Shown piece by piece: positions 33,656-44,399 of a DNA stretch of 64,000 nucleotides. Numbering within the stretch: position 1 is the first letter of the stretch; each line of letters starts with the position of its first letter. Position numbers and translations under genes: made by a program. Source of the DNA: Typhlomys cinereus. Its lineage: Eukaryota; Chordata; Mammalia; Rodentia; Platacanthomyidae. The stretch is from NCBI GenBank assembly GCA_023101885.1, contig JALPQD010000933.1, positions 124,001 to 188,000 of the forward strand. The letters run 5' to 3'. A model generated the notes under the pieces. The model searched no databases. It was not told the DNA's origin and saw only the letters and a list, made by a program, of their open reading frames with translations.

Positions 33656-34662
33656 CTGTTCAGAGAGGACTGCCAATGCTCTCTGCTCTCCCAAAAGGAT
33701 GGACTACGCTCATCATTGATATCAAAGATTGTTTCTTTTCCATCCCCCTACATCCTCAGGACAGACAGCGTTTTACTTCTGAAACATTACACAAACACTT
33801 TTCCTTGACAAGGCAACAGGCACGTGACATAGTCATTAATTGTCAAAATTGTTGCCAATTCTTGCCTATCCCCCACACTGGAGTTAATCCTAGAGGCATT
33901 TCCCCGTTGCAGGTATGGCAAATGGATGTGACTCACATCCCCTCTTTTGGGAAATCTCAATATATACATGTTTCTGTAGACACCTACTCGGGCATCATCC
34001 ATGCCACCTCTCTCTCAGGTGAAAAGACCTCTCAGGTTATTCAACATTGCCTTGAAGCATGGAGTGCATGGGGCAAACCTAAGGTTCTAAAAACAGACAA
34101 TGGACCAGCTTATACTTCCCAAAAATTCAAACAATTTTGCGCACAGCTACAAGTGACACACATTACTGGCCTGCCCTACAACCCCCAGGGTCAAGGCATA
34201 ATTGAAAGAACCCACCGGACACTCAAATCTTATCTAATTAAACAAAAAGGGGGACCCATAGCGTCCCTATCTCCTGGTCCAAAGGCAGCATTATCTTTGG
34301 CACTTTTCACTCTGAACTTTCTCAACTTAGATGAATCAGGAAGAAGTGCCGCTGACAGACATTGCTCAGAACCTCAGAGACCACAGGAGTTAGTAAAATG
34401 GAAAGATATTTTGACTAATCAATGGAAAGGCCCGGATCCAGTTTTAATTAGGTCCAGGGGAGCTGTATGTGTCTTTCCACAGAGCGAAGAACATCCATTT
34501 TGGATCCCACAACGGCTAACAAGAAACATCCATATCCAAGAAAATGAAGCCCCAGATATTAAGACTGATAATGCTGATCCTGATGAGAAATCTCCAGTCT
34601 CGCTCCGAGCACAGATGGGGGATAATGTCCACGTTCCCCCTGCCCATGCCGGTGATGTATAA
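33640..34662 (+). pseudogene. pol remnant: partial RT fused to integrase
   Basis: A 340-codon open frame. Residues about 4-45 are a reverse-transcriptase piece around the first catalytic aspartate (the '[17 protein letters not shown]' segment, D27). At about residue 46 it jumps to integrase: the remaining thumb, connection and RNase H are deleted but the frame stays open. Integrase keeps the Cys pair of its zinc site (C68, C71) but the His pair appears lost at the junction. The core catalytic residues are visible as D96, D153 and E189, with 35 residues between the last two. A C-terminal DNA-binding-like region ends near residue 300. RT cannot function, and integrase lacks its N-terminal His pair. 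The 3' end overlaps the env frame by about 119 bp, as usual in betaretroviruses. Confidence 0.85.
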
Positions 34663-36208
34663 TGCTAACATTTTCCCTCGCCTGTTTACTACTAATCGAA
34701 CGCTTGGATTGCCTTTTCTACCTACAGACTCTACTATAGAAACCTTAAAAGAAAACAGGACTTTGTCATTGCCTGGTAGTCTCTGCTTTGTCATCGAAAC
34801 CTCTCAGGTTTCCTCTTCCTGCATAACGCTTTATAATCAATCTTTTGCACAGCTTGGTGCAACTGTTAAAGATAAACCCAAGGTTGGTAATAAAGCTGTT
34901 TTTAGGGCAAATTCCACAATTCTGTTCGGCTGGTGGCCAACAGCCAACTTTTCAAACTCGCTCCTCTTGTCCCCCCAGCCTAGGTTTGCTCCTTTCTGCA
35001 AAGGAGCTAGAGATGACCAGTCCATATTACCCTGGACTGGTTGTCAAGCACGAGTGGCAGGCATGATTCATGATACGTTTACTTTTTCGCCTCGTATAGG
35101 CTCCTCTGTTGGTAACTTTACATCAAATGACCCATGGAGCATTGATGCTGATCCTTTTAATATATGGCTTTTTTGTGGAATTAATGGTAGCTGTACTGAT
35201 CTAACCCCCCTGTCAATGCTTTTGGGGGGCGCTGTAGGGTCTGCTGAGTTAAGCTATAATCAATCTGACTCTGATAATATTCTATCTGACCGTTTCAAAC
35301 TTAAACAAAGGTTCCCTCCAACCGCTGTCTGCGTGTGGCCTCCTTTTATTTGGATAGTTAGTAACAATGCCACCTCCTCCACTATAGATTGTAGTAATAA
35401 GCAATGCTCTTATACCCTTTGCTGGAACGCAAGTACCCACTCTTTGGCGGTTGTGGCACGAATGCCTCGCTTTGTCCCTGTTCCCATTGAAGCCCCTAGT
35501 TCACTGTCACTGTTTCGATCAAAAAAGAGACTTTGGGATCACCGCTGCTATTGTCAGCATTGTAGCCACCACGGCCGTTGCCGCTTCACTTACGGCCTCG
35601 GCTTTGGCATTGTCAGGGACTGTCAAGGCAGCAACAACTATCAATGAGCTGTCCTCCTCAGTCTCCTTAGCTATGGACAAACAGCAGTCGGCAAACACCC
35701 AACTACAAGGAGGACTGTTGCTGGTTAATCAACGTATTGATTTGGTTCAAGAACAAGTAGATATACTGTGGCAATTAGCACAGTTGGGATGTGAAAGAAA
35801 AATGTCTGGGTTATGCATCACCTCTGTACAATACAAAGAATTCACAGCTGCTGCTAATTTGTCCAAGTCCCTTTCTCAGTTTATGTTACAGAACTGGACC
35901 CATGAATTTGAACAGACGCTACGAGAACTCAGAGTCGCCATTATGCACGTCAACTCAACCCGCCTTGACCCATCTCTGACGTCGGGATTCGCCTCCTGGA
36001 TTTCCTCAGCTTTTCCTACTTCAAGGAATGGGTGGGGGTGGGACTATTTGGAATTCTGTTCTGTCTCGGTCTGGCAATATTGTCTTGGCTCTTCTGTAAA
36101 TTTTCTAACAGGGCCAGACGAGAAAAAATCATGGTCACTCAGGCACTTAGGGCTTTAGAACATGGGGCCTCTGCTGAGATCTGGCTTGCAGCATTAAAGC
36201 AAGAATAA
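34544..36208 (+). pseudogene. env remnant, broken into three frames
   Basis: Surface-subunit-like frame 34,544-35,647: many N-x-S/T glycosylation motifs (for example 'ENRTL', 'GNFTS', 'NNATS', 'WNAST') and spaced cysteines. The frame is lost at an A-run (35,521-35,526), just at the basic residues that would mark the surface/transmembrane boundary. The transmembrane-subunit frame continues in the ORF 35,451-36,158: an alanine/valine-rich fusion-peptide-like stretch, a heptad-like region, and a C-x7-C loop, the type seen in betaretroviruses and not the gamma-type CX6CC. Between about 35,970 and 36,025 the frame changes again; the membrane-spanning hydrophobic segment (about 36,026-36,100) and cytoplasmic tail lie in the third frame, ending at the stop at 36,206-36,208. 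No typical signal peptide is seen at the start, so the 5' end may also be deleted. It cannot produce an intact envelope protein. Confidence 0.85.
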
Positions 36209-36471
36209 AGGTTGATCGCCGGCCAAACAGCTCATGCACCCTCAGCACCTTTGTTGCATTGCACGAGGACAAGTGTCTGGCATAGGCAGCCCACACAGGT
36301 TGACGAGCAAAGCATCGCACAGAGTTTACTCTGGAAAACACGCCATCTTGCAAAAGGGTTACCTGCCCCAGAATCCCTTCCTCACAAAATTGGCAGGACG
36401 AATTTTTCATGAGGATTTGGCCTCTGTTTTCGCCTGAGTTGGGTGGTCACCTCATCGCTATCATATTTGAT
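36209..36471 (+). other. Provirus 3' non-coding region
   Basis: Lies between the env stop and the polypurine tract. No coding motif is seen; short open frames here overlap on both strands and look like chance. IAP elements carry an RNA transport element near their 3' end; whether this region holds one cannot be told by eye. Confidence 0.5.
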
Positions 36472-36485
36472 AAGAAAGGGGGAGA
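36472..36485 (+). other. Polypurine tract
   Basis: 'aagaaagggggaga' directly precedes the 3' LTR, as required for plus-strand priming. Confidence 0.9.
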
Positions 36486-36820
36486 TGTAGGGCGCCGCCC
36501 TGCATGCCGCCATTCTAAGATGGCGCCGGTTCCCCTTCTCCTCTCAGCAAAACAAGCCAATGCGCAAGCGCCAGGCCCATTTCCCGCTCTAGCCCTGATC
36601 GCAAGACCATCACGCCACCTCGGGTGACACGCCCACTACCAATCAGGTGCTGCCACGTCCAAGACGGGACAGAATCCCTATATAAGGGTGGCGGTTTAGG
36701 CAGTTGGGGTCTCCGTGCTGAAAGCTAGTGCTCTCCCTCTCAAGATGCATTAAAGCTTGCTACAGAAGGATCCTGATCGTGTTGCGTCGTTCTTGCTGGC
36801 GAGACGAGCAGCGCAGAACA
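36486..36820 (+). repeat. 3' LTR
   Basis: 335 bp with the same ends as the 5' LTR. By direct comparison it differs only at 36,579 (a, against g at 32,630) and 36,730 (g, against a at 32,781). Confidence 0.95.
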
Positions 36821-36826
36821 ATCAGC
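36821..36826 (+). repeat. Target site duplication, right
   Basis: 'atcagc' follows the 3' LTR and continues into the normal satellite text 'aatttcagtggcagggg'. Removing the provirus and one copy restores an uninterrupted unit. Confidence 0.9.
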
Positions 36827-37329
36827 AATTTCAGTGGCAGGGGTGTGGCCAAACAAGGCTAATAAGGACCAGGAGCGCCTAATCAGAAATTTCAGTGACA
36901 CAGGTGTAGACAATCAAGGCTACTTCGGACCAGGTGCGTCTAATTAGCAATTTCAGTGACACAGGTGTGGCCAATCTAGCTAATTAGGACCAGGTGCATC
37001 TAATTAGCAATTTCAGTGAAATTCATATGGCCAATTAAGTCTAATTAGGACCAGGTGCGTCTAATTAGCAATGTGAATGACACAAATGTGGAAAATTAAT
37101 TCTAATTAGGCCCAGGTGTTTCTAATTAGCGACAATCAAGATTAATTAGAACCAGGTGTTTCCAGTTAGCAATTTCAGTGTCACAGGTGTGGCCAATCAA
37201 GGCTAATTCAGACCAGGTGCGTCTAATCAGCAATTTCTATGTCACAGGCGTGGCCAATCAAGGCTAATTAGGACCAGGCACACCTAATCAGCAATTTCAG
37301 TGGCACAGGTGTGGCCAATCAAGGCTAAT

Positions 37330-40300
37330 TAGGACCAGGTGCGCCTAATCAGCAATTTCAGTGGCAAAGTTGTGGCCAATCAAGGATAACTAGCAACAGG
37401 TGCTTCTAATTAGCCATTTCAGTCACAGAGGTGTGGCCAATCAAAGCTAATTAGGAACAGGTGCTTCTAAATAGCAATTTCAGTGACACAGGTGTGTCCA
37501 ATCAAGGGTAATTAGACCCAGTTTTTTCTAATTAACAATTTCAGTGACACAGGTGTGGACAATCAAGTCTACTTACGACCAGGATTTTCTAATTAGCGAC
37601 AATCAAGGCTAATTAGGAGTAGGTGTTTTTCATTACCAATTTCAGTGACACAGGTGTGAACAATCAAGTCTAGTTAGGACCAGGTGATTCCGATTAGCAA
37701 TTTCAGTGACACAGGTATGGACAATCAAAGCTAATTAGGATTAGGTGTTATTAATTAGCAATTTCAGTGACACAGGTGTGACCAATCAAGGCTAATTTGG
37801 ACCAGGTCCGTCTAATTAGCAACTTCAGTGACACAGGTGTGAGCAATGAAGGCTAATTAGAGCATGTGTTTCTAATTAGGAATTTCAGTGACAGAGTTGT
37901 GGCCAATCAAGGCTAATAAGGACCAGGAGCGCCTAATCAGCCATTTCAGTGACACAGGTGTGGCCAATCAAGGCTAATTAGGACCAAGTGTTTCTACTTA
38001 TTGAAAATCAATGCTAATTCGGACCAGGTGTTTCTAATTAGCAATTTCAGTGACACCGGTATGGCCAATCAAAGCTAATTAGGACCTGTTGTGTCTACTT
38101 AGCATTTTCAGTGACATAGGTGTGGCCAATCAATTGTAATTAGGACCAGGTGCGCCTAATCAGCAATTTCAGTGGCAAAGTTGTGGCCAATCAAGGATAA
38201 TTAGCAACAGGTGCTTCTAATTAGCCATTTCAGTCACAGAGGTGTGGCCAATCAAAGCTAATTAGGAACAGGTGCTTCTAAATAGCAATTTCAGTGACAC
38301 AGGTGTGTCCAATCAAGGGTAATTAGGCCCAGTTTTTTCTAATTAGCAATTTCAGTGACACGGGTGTGGACAACCAAGGCTCATTAGGACCAGGTGCTTC
38401 AAATTAGATATTATAGTGACACAGGTGTGGCCAATGAAGGCTAATTAGGATCAGGCATGCCTACTCAGCAATTTCAGTGTCACAGGTGTGGCCAATCAAG
38501 GCTAATTAGGACCAGGCGTGCCTAATCACCAATTTCAGTTGCACAGTTGTGGACAATCAAGGCTAATTAGAACCAGGTACATCTAATCAGCAATTTCAAT
38601 GACACAGTTGTGGACAATCAAGGCTAATTTGGACCAGGTGCGAATAATCAGCAGTTTCAGTGGCACAGGTGTGGCCTATTAATGCTAATTAGGATGAGGC
38701 GCGCCTAATCAGCAATTTCATTGGCACAGATGTGGCCAATCAAGGGTATTTCGGACCAGGTGCGCCTAATCAGCAATTTCATTGGCACGGATGTGGCCAA
38801 TCAAGGCTATTTCGGACCAGGTGTTTCTAATCAGCCATTTCAATGACACAGGTGTGGACAATTAATTCTAATTAGGACCAGGTGTTTCTAATTTGCGACA
38901 ATCAAGATTAATTAGAACCAGGTGTTTCCAGTTAGCAATTTCAGTGTCACAGGTGTGGCCAATCAAGGCTAATTCAGACCAGGTGCGTCTAATCAGCAAT
39001 TTCTATGTCACAGGCATGGCCAATCAAGGCTAATTAGGACCAGGCACGCCTAATCAGCAATTTCAGTGGCACAGGTGTGGCCAATCAAGGCTAATTAGGA
39101 CCAGGTGCGCCTAATCAGCAATTTCAGTGGCAAAGTTGTGGCCAATCAAGGATAACTAGCAACAGGTGCTTCTAATTAGCCATTTCAGTCACAGAGGTGT
39201 GGCCAATCAAAGCTAATTAGGAACAGGTGCTTCTAAATAGCAATTTCAGTGACACAGGTGTGTCCAATCAAGGGTAATTAGGCCCAGTTTTTTATAATTA
39301 GCAATTTCAGTGACACAGGTGTGGACAATCAAGGCTACTTACGACCAGGTGTTTCTAATTAGTGAAAATCAAGGATTATTCGAACCAGATGTTTCTAATT
39401 ATCACTCTCAGTGTCACAGGTGTGGAAAATCAAGGGTAATTAGGACCAGGTGTTTCAAATTAGCAATTTCAGTGACACAGGTGTGGCCAGTCACACCTAA
39501 TTAGAAAGAGACGCACCTAATCAGCAATTTCAGTGTCATAGGTTTGGACAATCAAGACTAATTAGGACCAGGCGGGCCAAATCAGCAACTTCACTTGCAC
39601 AGGTGTGGCCAATCAAGGCTGATTAGGACCAGGCGCGCCTAATCAGCAATTTCTGTGTCACAGGCGTGGCCAATCAAGGCTAATTAGGACCAGGCACGCC
39701 TAATCAGCAGTTTCAGTGTCATAGGTGTGGCCAATCAAGCCTAATAAGGTCCAGGAGTACCTTATCAGCAATATCAGTGGCATAGGGGTGTCCAATGAAG
39801 AGTAATTAAGACCAGATGCGCCTAATCAGCAATTTCACTGGCACAGGTGTGGCCAATCAAGGCTAATTAGGACCAGGTGCACATTATCAGCAGTTTCAGT
39901 GGCACAGGTTTGGCCAATCAAGGCTAATTAGGACCAGGTGTTTCTAATTATCGACAATCAAGGCTAATTAGCACCAGGCATTTCCAATCAGCAATTTCAG
40001 TGTCACACGTGTGGCCAATCAAGGCTAATTAGGACCAGGCATGCCTAATCAGCAATTTCCGTGGCACCGATGTGGCCAATGAAGGCAAATTAGGACCAGG
40101 CACGCCTAATCAGCTATTTCAGTGGCACAGGTGTGGCTAATCAAGGCTAATTAGTACCAGGTACATCTATTCAGCAATTTCAGTGACACAGTTGTGGACA
40201 ATCAAGGCTAATTTGGACCAGGTTCGTCTAATCAGCAGTTTCAGTGGCACAGGTGTGGCCAATCAAGGGTAATTAGGACCAGGTGCGAATAATCAGCAGT

Positions 40301-41050
40301 TTCAGTGGCACAGGTGTGGCCAATTAATGCTAATTAGGACGACGCTCGACTAATCAGCAATTTCATTGGCACAGATATGGCCAATCAAGGGTATTTCGGA
40401 CCAGGTGCGCCTAATCAGCAATTTCATTGGCACAGATGTGGCCAATCAAGGCTATTTCGGACCAGGTGTTTCTAATCAGCCATTTCAGTGACACAGGTGT
40501 GGACAATTAATTCTAATTAGGACCAGGTGTTTCTAATTTGCAACAATCAAGGCTAATTAGGAGCAGGTGTTTCCAATTAGCAATTTCAGTGACACAGGTG
40601 TGTCCAATCAAGGCTACTTACGACCAGGTGTTTCTAATTAGTGAAAATCAAGGATTATTAGAACCAGATGTTTCTAATTATCACTCTCAGTGTCACAGGT
40701 GTGGAAAATCAAGGGTAATTAGGACCAGGTGTTTCAAATTAGCAATTTCAGTGACACAGGTGTGGCCAGTCAAGGCTAATTAGAAAGAGACACACCTAAT
40801 CAGCAATTTCAGTGTCATAGGTTTGGACAATCAAGACTAATTAGGACCAGGCGGGCCAAATCAGCAACTTCACTTGCACAGGTGTGGCCAATCAAGGCTG
40901 ATTAGGACCAGGCACGCCTAATCAGCAATTTCTGTGTCACAGGCGTGGCCAATCAAGGCTAATTAGGACCAGGAGTGCCTTATCAGCAATATCAGTGGCA
41001 CAGGGGTGGCCAATGAAGTGTAATTAAGACCAGGTGTTTCTAATTATCGA
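37330..41050 (+). repeat. Higher-order repeats of about 1.3-1.8 kb
   Basis: The block with 'tggcaaagttgtggccaatc' recurs near 37,360, 38,170 and 39,125. 'gtgaaaatcaaggattatt' recurs at 39,362 and 40,641 (1,279 apart). The doubled 'aagg[g/c]tatttcggaccagg' block recurs at about 38,750 and 40,390. Confidence 0.65.
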
Positions 41051-44000
41051 CAATCAAGGCTAATTAGCACCAGGCATTTCTAATCAGCAATTTCTGTGTC
41101 ACAGGTGTGGCCAGTAAAGGCTAATTAGAACCAGGCACGCCTAATCAGCAATTTCACTGGCACAGGTGTGGCCAATCAAGGCTAATTAGGACCAGGTGCG
41201 CATTATCAGCCGTTTCAGTGGCACAGGTTTGGCCAATTAAGGCTAATTAGGACCAGGTGTTTATAATTATCGACAATTAAGGCTAATTAGGACCAGGCAC
41301 GCCTAATCAGCAATTTCACTGGCACAGGTGTGGCCAATGAAGGCAAATTAGGACCAGGCGGGCCTAATCTGCAATTTCAGTCGCACAGACGTGGCCAATC
41401 AAGGCTAATTAGGAACAGGAGTGCATAATCAGCAATTTCAGTGGCACTGGTGTGGCCAACCAGGGCTAATTAGGATCATGTGTTTCCAATGAGCGAAAAT
41501 CAAGGCTAATGAGCACCAGGCACCCCTAATCAGCAATTTCAGTGGCACACATGTGGCCATCAAGGCTAATTAGGACCAGGCGCGAGTAATCAGCAACTTC
41601 ATTGGCACAGGTGTGTCCAATCAAGGCAAATTAGGACCAGGATTTTGTAATCAGCAATTTCAGAGGCACAAATGTGGCCAATCAAGGCTAATTTAGATCA
41701 CTCACGAGTAATCAGCAACTTCAGTGGCACAGCTGTGGCCAATCAAGGCTAATTAGGAACAGGCGCGCATAATCAGGAATTTCAGTGGAACAGGTGTGGC
41801 AAATCAAGGCTAATTAGGATCGTGTGTTTCCAATTAGTGAAATCAAGGCTAATTAGCACCAGGCACCACTAATCAGCAATTTCAGTGGCAAGGGTGTGGC
41901 CAATCAAGGCTAATTAGGACCAGGCGTGCTTACTCAGTAATTTCAGTGGCACAGGTGTGGACAATCAAGTCTAATTAGGGCCAGTCATTCCTTATCAGCA
42001 ATTTCAGTGGCATAGGTTTGGCCAACCAAGGCTAATTAGGATCATGCATTGCAAATCAGCATTTTCAGTGGCACAGGTGTGGCCAATCAAGGTTAATTAG
42101 GACCAGGTATTTCTAATTAGAGACAATCAAGGCTAATTAGCACCAAGTGTTTCTATTCAGCAATATCAGTAGCACAGGTGTCGCCAATCAAGATTAATTA
42201 GGTCCAGGCTTGTTTTATTAGCAATTAGAGTGTCAGAGGTGTGGCCAACCAAGGCTAATTAGGACCAGGTGTTTCTAATTATCGACAATCAAGGCTAATT
42301 AGCACCAGGCATTTCTAATCATCAATTTCAGTGGCACACGTGTGGCCAATCAAGGCTAATTAGGACCAGGCGTGCCTAATCAGCAATTTCAGTGTCACAG
42401 GTGTGGACAATCAAGGCTAATTATGGCCAGGCGGGCATAATCAGCAACTTCAGGCGCGCAGGTGTGGCCAATCAAGGCTAATTAGGACCTGGCACACCTA
42501 ATCAGCAATTTCAGTGGCACAGGTGAGGCCAATCAAGGCTAATTAGGACCAGGTGTTTCGAATTAGCAATTTCAGTGACACAGGTGTGGACCATCAAGGC
42601 TAATTAGGATGAGGCGTGCATAATCAGCAATTTCAATGGCACAGGTGTGGCCTATCAAGGCTAATTCGGACCAGGTGCGTCTAATTAGCAATTTCAGTGA
42701 CACGGGTGTGGCCAATCAAGGCTAATTAGACCAGGTGCGTCTAATTAGCAATTTCAGTGACACAGGTGTGAGCAATAAAGGCTAATTAGGATGAGGCGTG
42801 CGTAATCAGCAATTTCAATGGCACAGGTGTGGCCTATCAAGGCTAATTCGGACCAGGTGCGTCTAATTAGCAATTTCAATGACACAGGTATGGACAATCA
42901 AGGCCAATTAGGACAAGGTGTTTCTAATTAGCAATTTCAGTGACACAGGTGTGGACAATCAATTCTAATTAGGACCAGGTGTTTCTGATTAGCAATTTCA
43001 GTGACACAAGTGTGGACAATCAATTCTAATTAGGACCAGGTGTTTCTAATTAGGGACAATCAAGGCTAATTAGGACAAGGTGTTTCCAATTAGCAATTTC
43101 AGTGACACAGGTGTGGTCAATCAAGGCTAATTAGGACCAGGTGCGTTTAATTAGCAATTTCTGTGACACGGGTGTGGCCAATCAAAACTAATTAGGACCA
43201 GGTGTTTCTAATTAGCAATTTCAGTGGCACAGGTGTGGCCAATCAAGGCTAATTATGACCAGGTGCAAATAATTAGCAATTTCAATGACACAGGTATCTT
43301 CAATCAAGGCTATTTTCGGACCAGGTGCGTGTAAATAGCAATTTCAGGGACATATGTGTGGACAATCAAGGTTAATTAGGACCAGATGTTTCTAATTATC
43401 AATTTCAGTGACAGAGGTCTGGACAACCAAGGCTAATTAGGACCAGGTGTTTCTAATTATCAATTTCAGTGACACAGGTGTGGACAATAAAGGCTAATTA
43501 GGACGAGGAGTTTCTAATTAGCAATTTCAGTGGCACAGGTGTGGACAATCAAGGCTACTTACGACCAGGTGTTTCTAATTACCAACAATCAAGGCTAATT
43601 AGGACCAGATGTTTCTAATTATGAATTTCAGTGACACCGGTGTGGCCAATCAAGGCTAATTAGGACCAGGTGTTTCTAATTAGCAATTTGAGTGGCACTG
43701 AAGTGGCCAATCAAGGCGAATTAGGATCATGTGTTTCCAATTAGCGAAATTAAGGCTAATTAGCACTCTGAACCACTAATCAGCAATTTCAGTCGCAAAG
43801 GTGTGGCCAATCAAGGCTAATTAGGATCAGGGGTGCCTCATCAGCAATTTCGGTGGCACATATGTGGCCAATCAAGGCTAATTAGGACCAGGCGGGCCTA
43901 ATCTGCAATTTCAGTTGCACTTATGTGGCCAATCAAAGCTAATTAGAACAGGAGCAAATAATCAGCAATTTCAGTGGCACTGGTGTGGCCAACCAAGGCT

Positions 44001-44399
44001 AATTAGGATCATGTGTTTCCAATGAGCGAAAATCAAGGCTAATGAGCACCAGGCACCCCTAATCAGCAATTTCAGTGGCACACGTGTGGCCATCGAGGCT
44101 AATTAGGACCAGGCACACCTAATCAGCAATTTCATTGGCACAGGTATGTCCAATCAAGGCAAATTAGGACCAGGATTTTGTAATCAGCAATTTCAGAGGC
44201 ACAAATGTGGCCAATCAAGGCTAATTTGGACCAGTCGCGAGTAATCAGCAATTTCAGTGGCACAGCTCTGGCCAACCAAGTCTAATTAGGACCAGGCGAA
44301 CCTAATCAGCAATTTCTGTGGCAAAGGTGTGGCCAATCAAGGCTAATTAGGTCCCAGGCAAGCCTAATCAGAAATTTCGGTGTCACGGGTGTGGCCAAT

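Larger units (their letters stand above)
32537..36820 (+). mobile_element. IAP-like endogenous retrovirus, deleted
   Basis: A provirus of 4,284 bp inside the satellite: two 335-bp LTRs (TG...CA ends), a tRNA-Phe primer-binding site, a splice-donor-like site, gag-position remnant, partial RT joined to integrase, env remnants, and a polypurine tract. The tRNA-Phe site, 6-bp duplication and a betaretrovirus-type transmembrane subunit fit the IAP-like class II group, in a version carrying env. Most of gag, all of protease and most of RT/RNase H are absent, and env is broken, so it is defective. The LTRs differ at two positions (32,630/36,579 and 32,781/36,730), so integration was recent on an evolutionary scale. 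Confidence 0.92.
31890..37270 (+). repeat. Block paralogous to 57,130-58,220, holding the provirus
   Basis: Left of the provirus the offset to the paralogue is about 25,238; right of it 20,948. The difference, 4,290, equals the provirus plus one 6-bp duplication. Shared rare text includes 'caggttgttctaattagaga' (31,932 and 57,171) and 'catatggccaattaag' (37,025 and 57,973). Confidence 0.85.

Noticed and set aside
32537..36820. A replication-competent provirus, given the near-identical LTRs
   Set aside because: Most of gag, all of protease, and most of RT and RNase H are missing, and env is in three frames.
39310..40783. Open frames of 64-98 codons in the satellite (also 14,826, 17,208, 17,293 and 54,822)
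   Set aside because: They read through several repeat units. With a 61-bp period the frame shifts every unit, so long frames arise when stops happen to be mutated. They show no domain or coding context.
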